A stretch of 64,000 nt of DNA from Siphonodentalium dalli (lineage: Eukaryota > Mollusca > Scaphopoda > Gadilida > Siphonodentaliidae): contig CP136066.1 of assembly GCA_032622095.1 (NCBI GenBank), forward strand, positions 147,219,559 through 147,283,558, in the 5' to 3' direction. Position 1 is the stretch's first letter; every line of letters starts with the position of its first letter. The position numbers and the translations under genes are program-made. This document shows, one piece after another, positions 46,591 to 58,735 of this stretch. The notes below the pieces were generated by a model that was not told the origin of the DNA, ran no database searches, and worked only from the letters and a program-made list of their open reading frames with translations.

Positions 46591-47029
46591 TATTTCTTGA
46601 GTGGTTAGCATCAAGCGGTTGCTTTTTGGTTGGTTAAATTTAATGAAAAACAGTAGTACTTAAGTGTAACTTTTGGCAGATATATATAAAAATGTGTTCC
46701 ATTTCGCGCATTTTTAAGCCTATATTTCTGGTGATGTTTGTTGTGGTGGACATAAAAGTTTGTTTCCCATTCACTTATTCATGTATTTGTGTTGTCTGAT
46801 TTATAAAGTATCCTGTGAATGGACAGAGATCTGATTATTCTCCTGAGTACCATATCATTGTGTGCTCTTTAATAACTTGGTCTAGATATAGAAATCAATG
46901 TTTCAGTTCAAATTTAAAGATCCTCTATCCCCTCTTGGCACCACTTCCAACAACAACAACAACATTTCTATGGAAATTGTTTTGAAGGCATGTTTGCATT
47001 GTTGTTCCCAACAAATATACCACAAACAT

Positions 47030-47440
47030 CTGGTCTTACAATTATTTCACTAAAAAGCATGGATGGCCTTCGTGGTGGGTATGCTGCTAAAATAGTCACA
47101 CCCACTATAAATGCCATTAACAGAAAGAATACAAAAATATAGACATAGTTTGTTCTTACACCAATCATAAATACCACATAAATAGTATGTTATTGTCAAA
47201 TTTGTATGCTGTGGTTATGTAAACAAAAGCCAGGTTCTGTAACCTTTTTGGCTTTTGTTTACATAACAATGCATACAAACTTGACAATAACATACAATAT
47301 ACGCAAAATGTATGATTGGTATAAGAACCAACTCTGTCTATAGTTTAATATTCTTTATATTAATGGTGGTTTTAATGGATGTGACTATTTTTACAGCACT
47401 ACCCACCATGAAGGCCATCCATACCTTTAAAAGTGTTTTA
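47030..47440. mobile_element. Foldback element with arms of about 200 bp
   Basis: Centred near 47243 (AAAAGCCAGG...TTTTTGGCTTTT). Left arm reads GGCCTTCGTGGTGGGTATGC outward to inward; the right arm carries the complement (ACCCACCATGAAGGCC) with scattered substitutions. A solo arm is at 20670-20880. Confidence 0.7.
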
Positions 47441-48055
47441 AAAGATAGATTTCTAATAAAAAATGCTTTAACCCTTTGGTGGGTAGAACAACATTTTTGT
47501 TGCCGCACGGATAGATGTTGCTGGTGGACCGACATTAATGTCGTTTACGGTAGTTCTAGGGTGATGTCCCATGTTAGTGCACAAATAACTTTGAAAAATC
47601 ATCTCCTTCATGGGAACTTTTCATAGATATCATGATTATGGATATTAATTTCTTTAATTCCATTGATTCATGCTTTAAATAATGTTGTTTGTATGATTTT
47701 ATTTTTTACAACAGGCCAATGTTTCAATTCATTTACAAAAATATATTAAATTGGAGAAAAAAATAATTTCCTGCTAACAGAAGCTCCTGTTGACTGGTCT
47801 CTCAGATTCAAAATTATAAATTTATTCTCCCCGAGTCAATACTGAAAGTTCAGACAAGAGATACATCATCTTTAAAGATGCATAATCCGATTTAATGCTC
47901 GCAAATTACTATGTCCTTGGCTTCGGGGGTCAGAAATATTTGATTCCAGTTGAGGAACCCACCCTTCAGAGTGATTAGATATCGATTTTTTAAATCTATT
48001 ATTTTTCACCACCGATAATTTTTTGTGGGCCGGTAAAAGGTCGACGAGAAGATGG

Positions 48056-48290
48056 TGTTGGACCAAAGTGCAGATGAAGATGGATAACTCTAAAATCAAG
48101 TGGCTTTTTTGTGTCAGATATTTGACAAACTGGCAAAATTTTGTTGAACAAAATATTGATAAATAACTGGTTTTGGGCAATTTTATACTATAGTTGACAG
48201 TTGTTTGCATTATTTTGTGGAAATTAATCGATTCTGATAACTGGAGTGGCATTTAAAAAAAAAAAAAAAATTGTTGGAATCTGATTATAT
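48056..48290. repeat. Solo arm of the 2402-3525 foldback family
   Basis: GCAGATGAAGATGGATAACT, GTCAGATATTTGACAAAC and GGTTTTGGGCAATTTTATAC in the same order as in the left arm at 2402-2660. Confidence 0.75.
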
Positions 48291-48962
48291 TAAAGGGAGC
48301 TCTATATGAGTTTATAACTCCCAAGGGGCTTTAATTTGAATTTTATGTGTTATTTGTGATTATCATACCTTCAATTTACCCTGATAATCCTTTTAATCTA
48401 CTATTAACAGCTAATATAACCAACAATCATGCACCTTTTGGATAGAGAGTGACGTGCACTGAATTGAAACCTTCCCTTATAGATAAATTTTACTGACACC
48501 GTTCCGGGATGTACCCCTGTGGCACATTAATCCCATGTGGACGGGGACTTCCATCTTGATGACAGAAATGAAATATTCTGAAAGCAATCCATCCCATATT
48601 TTCATTGACACAATAGGCTAAGTGACGCGTGTTTGTGTGTGTTTCATAAGTCTACCATGACGAGTGTTTGTGTATGTTTTAAATGAATGGATAATGATAA
48701 TTTATTGATGCAGTACCAATCAAGCGCAAGAAATATTAAAATCCAAGTCTGGTTGTTTTATATAGTAAAAAGATGTATTGAACGAATATTGGTTTATTCG
48801 TGTTACTGTCATATACAGGATTGTTTCTCTTTCAGATTATATAATTTCATTGAAATTATGGAAATATTTGCACTAACCTGGACTAACAATATATTTTTCG
48901 CTTCCATTTCTTGTTCAACGTTTGTATTACAGTTATTACGGATGATTACCCATCGATGTTAA

Positions 48963-49171
48963 CCATTTGATGACTGGAGCTATATGGATACCTATAGGGT
49001 GCTTCGCATATATAAGAGAATGCATTGGCCTAACAATATTTACCTTGATCTTGTAAGCCAGTGCATTCACTTATATATGTGAGGCTCCCTATGGGAGACT
49101 CGCATATATAAGAGAATGCACTGGCATATGGTCTCTAATGCTGCACCAGCGCAGCTCCCGTCATGAAAGGG
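48963..49171. mobile_element. piggyBac-like miniature element, CCCTTTCATGAC family
   Basis: TTAA at 48959-48962 and 49172-49175. Right end AGCTCCCGTCATGAAAGGG. The first hairpin is partly deleted. Confidence 0.75.
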
Positions 49172-49206
49172 TTAAAACTGATATAGATATAATCCTTTGC
49201 AGTATA

Positions 49207-49346
49207 CATTAATGCCCTAAATAATCGACTCCTTAACCACTGAGAGCTTTCCGATGAATGGCAACAAGCCATATTTCCGACTAAATCCTGAAAAGTTGCC
49301 CATAATTCTGCTGTGGTTATGGAGTCGATTATTTGGGGCATTACTG
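49207..49346. mobile_element. Tc1-like palindromic element with one arm deleted
   Basis: CATTAATGCCC start and GGCATTACTG end with TA on both sides. Most of the left arm is missing, so it no longer forms the full hairpin. Confidence 0.7.
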
Positions 49347-49348
49347 TA

Positions 49349-50320
49349 TATTTGTTATATGTAGTTTAAGTGTGTCTCATGATGTGATTATAGAGTGGTT
49401 TATTATCTTTGAATCAATATATTATGAATTAAGTTTTAGCGAATGTGCACAATCGTGTAGGATCAAAGTTTACCTGACTTAGTAAATTGAGCATAGGTAG
49501 GAATTCAAATAATTTATTGTCATGATTGATATGATGGTACATAATTTGAAAATCATACAAAATTCAGTAGCTTATTAAAAGATGTATTCAGGGTTCAAGA
49601 TCTTCAGTTACGACAAGATACAAAATCAATTCAACTCTTTTAGTGCCAGAGCCAACTATATTGGCCCTAAAATCGATACGTTAAAATGTCAGGGTTGGGA
49701 ATTTCAGTCTAAGTGTAAGCCTAATCTTTCATATCAATTGTTCATGGAAACTACATGTATATGTCAATCCTCTTTCCGATTTGTCCATTTAGTCGGACTT
49801 TATAGTTAGTCTCTGTGCTTAGGATTCCAATTACTTTATTTTGGTTGACCCTGACACTATTGTCTGTAATTTTTTTTTAGCTTCGCACAGCTTAGCATGA
49901 AGTTGCAGCTCTGGGAATTAGCGTCGACAATCGGCAGTGCCGAGGCAAAAGCCGAAGTGAAATGAATTTGCATGGGCTTTTTTTTAGCCGAGGCAAATAA
50001 ATGATGACATGTTCAATTTGGAAGTGATATGGACGTTTGTTGAACCGCTAGCAATGCCATGATTCGTTTTACGCTCGCGTTCTATATTAATTCCACAATT
50101 GTGCCACACGACACATGTCCACAAAATAATTTTACTCGCGACTTGCACACATTGAGACAATCAGCTAGTGGGCAATATAAAATATAACATGGTAATCTGT
50201 CTCCAAGCAACCGGTTACGGTTGGCAGAGCAAGCATCACCAAATGTGCTTTGATGCAGTTTCTTTTAAATTAGTTGCTGAATTCAATTACAGTGGAGATA
50301 AATGTTGCATGTTTGCAAAC
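49349..50320. other. No gene or repeat recognised
   Basis: Intron sequence. A small AGCTTCGCACAGCTTAGC segment near 49880 has no known match. Confidence 0.4.
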
Positions 50321-50780
50321 CTGAGTTTAGTATGCCTGTCATTTGCAGAATGAGGTCCCCCAAAGGGTGAATTTAGTGATACTATCGCGCATAGTGGGCT
50401 AGCCTCACTAATTTCACCCTCTGGGGACCTCATTCTGCTTAGGCATCATCTGCTATGGAAGATATAGACTCAGATTGAAGTTCCCAAATGGTGTATTATG
50501 GTGAATATTGTGATGTACACCCATTGGGAACCTCGATTATGCTATGTGTCATCTGCCAATTTGGGGATATAGAGAAACTAAACTAAAAAATAAATAGAAT
50601 CGATGTGAAGAAGTTTCTATAGAAATCTGATCAAAAGAAATTTCCAGAGAAGATGAGGCCAAAGCCGAATGAGTTCCCCAGAGGGTGAATTTAGTGATGC
50701 TAGCCCGCTATGCGGGATAGCGACACTAAACTCACCTTCTGGGGATCTCATTCTGCAAATGACAGGCACACTAAACTCAG
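50321..50780. mobile_element. Double-palindrome element (GAATGAGGTCCCC family)
   Basis: Complete copy: outer ends CTGAGTTTAGT / ACTAAACTCAG, two GAGGTCCCC hairpins and the CCAAATGGTG / CACCCATTGG middle. Similar sequence TTGCATGTTTG lies just outside both borders and may be a long target duplication. Confidence 0.75.
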
Positions 50781-51232
50781 TCTTGCATGTTTGGGAACAA
50801 TTATCCCATTCTATACTAAATACTCATTAATGAGTAGTTGCCATAGGTCGTTTGTTTAACCCTTTGTCGACGGGAGCTGCGTGGGTGCAGCATTGATGAT
50901 CATGTGCCAGTGCATTCTCTTATGTATGCGAGTCTCCATATTCTATAGTCTATTATTTTCTATGGAATAAACCGGTTTTCGGTCACAATTGTGACATTTT
51001 ATTACAGTTATGGGGCATTTTAAGTGAGTGGATCAACAACGCTAAACCCTGATATAGAAAGTAGACTTATACACAGGGCTTTGATGTAAAACAGCATTAT
51101 CTCAACTGATTTCACTAGCTGGTTTACATCAAACAAAACTTAAGACTAGTTTATCTCCTACATGTACATACATGTAGAACCATTGACTAAATTGATATTT
51201 CAGCTTATTAATTTGGATTTGTTTTCTTTCAG

Positions 51233-51423
51233 GAATGTTTGATAATGGACTTCAGCCATCAGATCATCCAGTCACTGTAGGAAACGTCGGGTCCTCTGAC
51301 AGAGGAGAGAAGCGTGTATCCAAGCCGACGGCTAAAAGCATGCCCACTGGTGTGATCGGCGTCGGAGTGAACCGTTCAGGCTCAAATGATGGAATACACA
51401 CCGCTGGCCTAGATATAGATGAG
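51233..51423 (+). CDS. togaram1: Exon 6 of the window, TOGARAM1-like gene
   Basis: A 191-nt exon with a good acceptor (GTTTTCTTTCAG) and a consensus donor (GAG/GTGAGT). It enters in phase 1 and ends in phase 0, coding about 63 residues. The first complete codon is ATG, giving MFDNGLQPSDHPVTVGNVG directly after the GKG motif of exon 5. The middle is basic (RGEKRVSKPTAKS) and the end is GIHTAGLDIDE. Low-complexity polar composition suggests a flexible linker. The ATG is taken as internal because the phase chain runs through it. Confidence 0.75.
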
Positions 51424-51794
51424 GTGAGTGAAGATGGTTTATGTGAATGCTTTGTTTATCATTCATAGTTATTTCAGAAATATATGACGCTATCAATGTA
51501 CATGGTCATGAAATAAAGCTAAGAGAAATAAAGCCAAGGACTTCTTAAAGGGATTTGTAAAAATTTTGTTCATGGTTAAAATCTGTGACCATATTGAATT
51601 TTCTGTTTGTTACAAACTTACAAATCGTGAATCGTTTCGCGATTTATAAACAGTTAGATATTTGGCCCCGATGCCTTAAAACTGTGTAATTATATTAAGA
51701 AACCCAGATATTTACTTAATAATACCCCCTTTAAAAAAAAAAAGGGGGGTATACTGTTTTGCACCTGTCCGTACGGACGTGTTTACTAATGACT

Positions 51795-52237
51795 ACTTAT
51801 GTGGCTAAGATTGTGTAAAATGGATATTTATGTGCATAACTTCCGTTGCGTGGCTAGCCACGTAACAGCTTTCAGATGGACGTTCAAAAATGATCTATTT
51901 GGCCTAATCAGCTTATTTAATTTTGTAGTCACTCAAAATTTGGAAACAAAAAGTCCATAGATTTAGACATCCATGACCTGTCAATAGGAGATATCGGACA
52001 CTGACGGACATTTATGTGGCTAGCCACGCAATCACGGACCTGTTGCTGTGTGCAAGTTTTTGAGTTTTAATCAGCTTCTTCTGCTATAATTCCAACATGT
52101 TATGAATCCATAATCTGGAGTTTGATCACTATCTACTACTTGATAGCCACATAAAATTTTATGGCTACTTGAGAAGCCACATAAAAACTAAAGCCACATT
52201 ACCATTTCTAGCCACATAGGTCGGAGCCACATATCTA
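51795..52237. repeat. Segment with clustered GTGGCT / AGCCAC motifs
   Basis: At least eight copies of TATGTGGCT, CGTGGCTAGCCACG or AGCCACATA on both strands. It interrupts the modular repeat just before its GTCCGTCCGTCCG block. Probably subterminal motifs of a small DNA element; the exact ends are unclear. Confidence 0.5.
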
Positions 52238-52616
52238 CCCATTTGTTCGTCCGTCCGTCCGATGTCTGTTCATGTCATAACTTGAACAATAGTGCTCGGA
52301 TCTCAATGAAATTAGGTATGGATGTTCACTACTATGAGGACATTAAATAGAGGGTTCCATCGTTTTGTTCGGATTTTCCATTCTAGAGTTATTCATCTTT
52401 TTTATCTGGAAATGTTGAATTTTTGGTCCATCTGGTGTCTGTTCATGTCGTAACTTCAACAGTTGTGCTGGGATCTCAATGAAATTTGGTATGGATGTTC
52501 ACAACTATGAGGACATTAAATTGAGGGTTCTATCGTTTTGTTCGGATTTTCCATTCTAGAGTTATTCATCTTTGTTTATCTGGAAATGTTCAACAGTTGG
52601 CTTTTTGGTCTGTCTG

Positions 52617-53548
52617 TAGTCCAAGTCTTCTCGTACTAAAACCGGCTAAGATATTGGGATGGAGGTGCCGGTCTTTAGTCCGAGTTCCAGGCCCATGGTC
52701 TCCTTTGACACGAGTTAATCGTTAGTGACCCGCTCAAATAAAACCACAATTATATGAAATAAAATATCACAATTGCTACAATAAACGGATAGTTTCCGCA
52801 GAAGACATGCTATTTGATCTGAAACCCACATCGGTTGTGAATTGAAAGCGGTAATTTAATGTGAAAAGAAACTTTTGCCGCAGTGTTTACATATTTTTTA
52901 AAGTATGCGAACTCAGTTGACCTTGCGAACTGCGTTCGGCATTTTCCGGTGAAAATATTCCGTAGATTTTCAATCAACCACGCACGATGAATTCTCCATT
53001 GTAATCGTAATTATACGTGACAATAAATAAATTATTACATAGATTAAATACATATTGAAGATATAAATGTAATACATTAAATAAATTACGGGAATTATAA
53101 CCATCTCACAGTTTAAAACAGTGTAAACACAATGACCATTAGAATATCATGGGGGCCGCCATTTTGTTTGTATCGAAATTCGTCTCGGCCAAAACAAACA
53201 CCGGACAATGCCGAAGTTCTTCGGAACCTGAGTTCGGCTTTCAGTTAAGTAAACAAACAGAAAAAACAGCGATGTTGGTGACAATCAACCGGAATATTCT
53301 ATGCGTAATTTAACATGAAAGTTAGATTATTATACACCATTATGACCATGATATGTCTCTCTTTCCGATGTATATAGCATCATGTATTGATTCATTAGGT
53401 AAATCGAGTAAAATACACCACAGATTCCCGCCACAGATCGTGGGCGTAACTCGTGTGATAGGATTGGTATGCAAGCGGGCTGGGACTAAAAACAGCAAAT
53501 CGCCATCCCAATATCTTAGCTGGTTTTAGTACAAGAAGACTGGGACTA
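52617..53548. mobile_element. Mutator-like non-autonomous element with 9-bp duplication
   Basis: 9-bp duplication GTCTGTCTG at 52608-52616 and 53549-53557. Terminal inverted repeats of about 46 bp (TAGTCCAAGTCTTCT...GCTAAGATATTGGGATGG) with four mismatches. Joining the flanks restores the modular repeat seen at 52430. No transposase frame in 932 bp. The long terminal repeats and 9-bp duplication fit MULE miniature elements. Confidence 0.85.
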
Positions 53549-54127
53549 GTCTGTCTGGTGTCTGTTCATGTCGTAACTTCAACAGTTGTGCTGGGATCTC
53601 AATGAAATTTGGTATATGGATGTTCACTACTATGAGGGCATTCAATAGAGGGTTCCATTGTTCTGTTTGGCTTTTCCATTCTAGAGTTATTCAAGTTTGT
53701 TTATCTGGACATGTTGTCTGTTTGGCCCATCCGATGTCTGTTCAGGTCATAACTTGAACAGTAATGCTCGGATCTCAATGAAATTTTGTATGTATGTTCA
53801 CCGCTATGAGGACATTTAATGGCACATTCAACTGTTTTTTTTTGTTTTTTTTTGTGCTATAGTTATTCAACCTCGTTTATATGAAAATGCTGATTTTTGG
53901 GTCCATCTGTCTGAGTATAGCAGTCATAAGTTATAGATATGCCCACTAGGGGGTATGTACCGGACGACAGTCCATCTCTTGTTCTTTCTATACTAAATAC
54001 TCATTGACATTGTAGTTCCCTTAGGAAATGTTCATATAATAAGTCAGGGACCAACCTAGAGGTTTGAAATTGGAAGAAGTCACTTCTCCTTATCAAATTA
54101 TTTGGGAGAAATGGGCTGTCATCAGGG

Positions 54128-54474
54128 AGGAGTCGATTATTTAGAGCATTACTCTCACTGAGAGCTTTCCAATGAATGGCAACTAGCCATATTTCCTACT
54201 AAATCCTGAAAAATTACCCATAATTCTGCTGTGGTTAAGGAGTCGATTATTTAGAGCATTACTCTGAGAGCTTTCCGATGAATGGCAACAAGCCATATTT
54301 CCAACTAAATCCTGAAAAATAATTATGCTGTGGTTAAGGAGTCGATTATTTAGAGCATTACTCTCCCCGAGAGCTTTCCGATTAATGGCAACAAGCTATA
54401 TTTCCAACCCAATCCTGAAAAGTTACCCATAATTCTGCTGTAGTTAAGGAGTCGATTACTTAGGGCATTACTGT
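54128..54474. repeat. Single arm of the CAGTAATGCCC palindrome, three tandem copies
   Basis: Three direct copies, about 105 bp apart (starting near 54160, 54265, 54369), each running from GAGAGCTTTCC to GTCGATTATTTAGAGCATTACT. The opposite arm is absent. Confidence 0.75.
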
Positions 54475-55440
54475 AGTTATCCTATTTAAATGCAAGTGCC
54501 ATGCAACTTATCCTCCGCAGTGCTCCACAAAGTCATTGTTGTGGGGTTATGCCATTACCTTTTGTGCAACCATATGGTGGTTTTGCCCCACCATTCATAT
54601 ATAGGCATTGCCTGGTTGAATACTGAATCAATGAAGGTAATTGGCTACTCTAGCAGTGTATAATGCTGCAATGCATACAGGACACAGACAGAAAACACGC
54701 CTAACAATCGACACACATTAATAATGCATGAAATATTTACACAGAATTCTCTGGAGTTTCTGTGGACTCAAAGAGCTTTTTAAATGGTACATTTGTCCTG
54801 TTTTTCAGACGTATTTTGTTCTTTGATGCGTCTTTTTTAATTTTCTTTGTTAGAAAACAATTATTAAATTGATTTGTTGTATGCTTGTAATTAGTCACAA
54901 AGGAAACTCCCTCATGATGGTAGAGAATTGAGTCTTTTACGTCAATCCCCTTATATAATACACAGGCATTAACCCTTTGATAAATACCCATTGATGAGTA
55001 TTTCATTCAAAAAATGTTCCAATAATAAGTTCAACAAACGGTCATATCTTGTTTATTGAACTTATTATCGGATCATTTCCCACAAAATATATGAATACTT
55101 TTTCTCAAATTTGTATTGTCTGTTGAACTGTTGTCTGGTTATATTTTCTGAACATATTTCCATATGAATAATAGACCATTCCAGTATATCATATTTATGG
55201 AGGAAAAGGCTCATTATGAGTGTTCAATGCTTTGAACAATGTGCGTGAAAAAATTTCCGTTTTTGTATCAAAATGGCCATGTTTTGATCGGAATGACATA
55301 CCAGGACTGTGGATTTTGGGAGACTTTAGTGGCTTCTTTAATCTTTTGATAACTGAACACTCATGATGAGTAGTTACTTGATTTCCATTGATTTGGTTGT
55401 AGGGATGTTCAGCTGATAAGTTCAAACTACCGCTATTCTC

Positions 55441-55755
55441 AAAGTAATTGACCAGAAAAACGGGGTGATACCCCGGTCATGACCACGGTGATACCGGTAA
55501 TAAACGGTAGCTGTATCGAGGCGGTCATGGCAGTGGAATTACGGTATTGGGCGATGATACCGCGGTCTTTTAGCGGGCACCGCATTAATTTTTTTGAATA
55601 CCGCAGTGATTTTCCTGGAACACTTTGAGGGGAGGTATTTACTCCCACATACGTTAACAAGCGGTATCAGTACCGCGGTATTGGAGGATACCGCGGTATA
55701 GTACCACAGTATTAACGGGGTGACACCACGTTGCTGGTGGTCAATTACTTTAAGT
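55441..55755. mobile_element. Small element with CCGCGG motifs
   Basis: Ends AAAGTAATTGACCA and complement TGGTCAATTACTTT enclose many ACCGCGGT / GATACCGCGG motifs. The motif style is shared with the subterminal parts of 23253-26680, but the ends differ. Confidence 0.6.
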
Positions 55756-55946
55756 ATAGCGGTATAGTCTTACAGTAATTCCCAAAGTAATTGACCACTT
55801 AACCACAGCAGAATTATGGTTAATTTTTCAGGATTTAGTCGGAAATATGGCTTGTTGCCATTCATCGGAAAGCTCTCGCCGAGAGCTTTCCGATGAATGG
55901 CAACAAGCCATATTTTCTTTACTGAACTGATTATCCCATTCAGTTC

Positions 55947-56369
55947 TTAACCCTTTCTAATCTAAATATATTCTCCCCGTTCAGTTATAAATGTATACAT
56001 TGGAATGGTCTATTATTCATCTGGAGGGGTTTTCATGTATTTAAAATAAGAAAATGACAGATATTAAAAGTGCAGAAGGAGTCAAATTAATTTGAAGGAG
56101 ATATTCAGATAATAAGTTCAACAAACAATCAGGTCGTTTTTTAAAGTTATTATCTGAACATTTCCAAAGGGATAACTACAGTAATGCCCTAAATAATCGA
56201 CTCCTTAACCACAGCAGAATTATGGGTAATTTTTCAGGATTTAGTTGGAAATATGGCTTGTTGCCATTCATCCGAAAGCTCTCAGTGAGAGCTTTCCGAT
56301 GAATGGCAAAAAGCCATATTTCCGGCATTACTGTACTTGTCAATGATTATTTAGTATTGAAAGGGTTAA
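55947..56369. mobile_element. piggyBac-like miniature element with nested Tc1-like element
   Basis: TTAA-CCCTTTCTAATCTAAAT to ATTTAGTATTGAAAGGG-TTAA. A shortened Tc1-like palindrome (56179-56333) is inserted at a TA (56177-56178, 56334-56335). Confidence 0.8.
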
Positions 56370-56629
56370 ATTATACAACAGAATGGGCTATTATTCTTCT
56401 GGATTGATTATTCAGGAATTATAAACAGATGACAGATTGATGAACAGATAATAAAAGTGCTGAAAGATTTATATTCGTTAGTAGAAAATGTTCAGATAAT
56501 AAGTTCAACAAACAAACAGCTGTATTTTAAACAGTTTGTCTGCACATTTTCTAAGGGAACTATTCATCATTTAGCATTTGGTAGGTCTAATAATAGAGTT
56601 GTCTGACACCTGTATTTTCAATATTTCAG

Positions 56630-56837
56630 GACACTAACAATTTTGATATGAACAAACAATTCCGTGAAAAGGTCTCAATGAGAGCTCAGACAAAGCAAGA
56701 AGAGAATGATATGAGGCGATCAGATCGTCAGCCCATTCCCAAGGAACATGAAGAAAAACTTGTGAAAGAACGGGAGCGACAACAGGAGAAACTCAAGCGT
56801 CTAAATAGCAGCGATAGCTTAACAACAACACTCAGTG
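56630..56837 (+). CDS. togaram1: Exon 7 of the window, TOGARAM1-like gene (charged helix)
   Basis: A 208-nt exon from CAATATTTCAG to the donor GTGAGA, phase 0 in and phase 1 out, about 69 residues. It opens DTNNFDMNKQFREKVSMR, followed by RAQTKQEENDMRRS and a strongly charged stretch (KLVKERERQQEKLKRL) that could form a single helix or short coiled coil, then a Ser/Thr tail (NSSDSLTTTLS). TOGARAM1 also has a Lys/Glu/Arg-rich segment just before TOG3, which fits the position (from memory). This is the only part of the visible protein likely to be structured. Confidence 0.78.
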
Positions 56838-57125
56838 GTGAGATTTCATTGTTATCTAGGCAGGCTCCATGCTGGTCAGAATTATTTTTGTGCATTTCTG
56901 AACTTCTTTGGCCATTTTTCAGAAATTTTAGCCGAATTGAAAAACCTAAATATAGGACCATTGAGAAAACTGAAACTATAAAAATAACAGAATTAAAAAC
57001 AAATCAAATAACAAAATAACAAAAAATAACTGATAAATATAGAGATGAAAAAGTTGAAATTGCACTTGTTTATCAATGAACAAAATAAAGTAAAATAGAT
57101 CTAACTGCAAGCCTTGAAATAGGGT

Positions 57126-57990
57126 GTCTGTCATTTGCAGAATGAGGTCCCCAGAGGGTGAATTTAGTGATGCTACCCCGCATTTTCGTGGTTTTCGTGG
57201 TTGCTGCTAACCACGAAATTAAAAACCCCACGAAAAATTAATCTTCGAAACTAGATCGATTTTGAGAAATAAGAAATGTCACGTGGGAGGTAACTCTATT
57301 GTCCCAATGTAAAATCAAAGCCTAGGGAGGTAACATTATCAAACTGGGAGTACATTAATGAAAGAGTAGCTACGGTCTAATTACAATGTTTAATCACATA
57401 CTCGCCATGTTATCTTTTTCGAGATTCAATGTTGACAGGAATTGGAGCCGAGTTTGTTGTCAACAGAATCGTTAGCTACTTGCATAAGTAGAGCAGTATC
57501 ATGATCCGAACTATGGTTCGGATCAGGTAATCCAGGAGTTGTAGGAGGACGAAAATCAATCTTACCAGTTTTTAACCAGCTTTGAGAGACATATTTGCAT
57601 TATGCAGTTGACCATTTGGGGTTGTATTTCATATGGTGCAGACTAATAGATGTTGGCTTCGGTAAATAATCCCCAGTCTCACACTGATTGTGTTGAGAAG
57701 CGAGTACTTTCATCTAGCTTTTGTATGCTTAAGTTAAGTAATACAACCCCGTCGTTAATATTCTCGATAGCCGTCAACAAAAGCTTATACACGGGACGTG
57801 CTAATTATGCCTGAGGTGCGGATGCGCATTTACCGACGACTCGTCGAGGTGTCTACACTTCTATCAGTTCGATTTGATTGTTGTTATTGGGGATTTGGAG
57901 GTGACATTTAGCACCGGCGGAACCACGAATTTACGAACCCACGAAAAAGTCATAAATGGCTGAACCACGAAAATTGATACCAACGAATTT
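57126..57990. mobile_element. GAATGAGGTCCCC fragment followed by a CCACGAA-rich element
   Basis: 57126-57183 is the left hairpin arm of the palindrome family, cut at CCCCGC. From 57184 both subterminal regions contain TTCGTGG / CCACGAA motifs in inverted orientation (TTTTCGTGGTTTTCGTGG at the left; AACCACGAAAATTG at the right). Exact ends and duplication are not clear. Confidence 0.5.
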
Positions 57991-58100
57991 AAAGCCATTC
58001 ACAGTAGTAGCACATCATCATGTGTTTTGCCAAGTATGCATGTGTGACTTCTGGTAAACAGTTATCCAAACAAAGTACATGTATGAGCAACTACTGATTA

Positions 58101-58518
58101 ACCCTTCCATGACAGGAGCTTCCTGAAATTTGGCGAAAACCCTGTGCCAATGCATTCTCTTATATATGCCTCTCTCTCTTAGGGAGCCTTACATATATAA
58201 GAGAATACATTGGCCTAACAATATTTACCTTGACCTTGTAAGCCAGTGCATACTCTTATATATGCGAGGCTCCCATTGGAGGACGGGTGCTGCGCTGGTG
58301 CAGCATTAAAGATCCTATACCAGTGCATTCTTTTATATATCTGAGTCTCCCAATGGGAGCCTCGCATATATAAGAGAAAACATAGGCCTAACAATATTTA
58401 CCTTGACATTGTAAGCCAGTACATTCTCTTATATATGCGAGGCTCCCATTGGGAGACTCAGATATATAAAAGAATGCACTGGCATAGGTTCTTTAATGCT
58501 GGACCAGCATAGCAATGG
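58101..58518. mobile_element. Two fused copies of the CCCTTTCATGAC element
   Basis: TTAA at 58097-58100 and 58519-58522. Four hairpin modules instead of two; an internal copy of GGACGGGTGCTGCGCTGG marks the fusion. Confidence 0.7.
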
Positions 58519-58735
58519 TTAACTAGTCCACTATTAAAAATATTTGTGTTTGTCCACTCCCGACCCTAGATTTTGGAAGTGGGTAGGTAGGTAGGTAAAT
58601 ATATATATTTTTTTTCATTAGACCTGATATTTATACCATGTTATAATTTTCCCATATAATAAAACATATCACAAATATCATGATTCGGCATGCTTTATTT
58701 GACTAGTTATGTTGCTGAAACTTGTCATAAGGACT

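Larger units (their letters stand above)
51722..53976 (+). repeat. Modular repeat, TCTCAATGAAATTTGGTATG units, with insertions
   Basis: Repeated blocks GTCTGTTCATGTCATAACTT, ATCTCAATGAAATTTGGTAT and CCATTCTAGAGTTATTC, four or more units. The borders ATACCCCCT and AGGGGGTAT are inverted to each other. Insertions: an AGCCACATA-rich segment (about 51795-52237) and a Mutator-like element (52617-53548). Confidence 0.75.
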
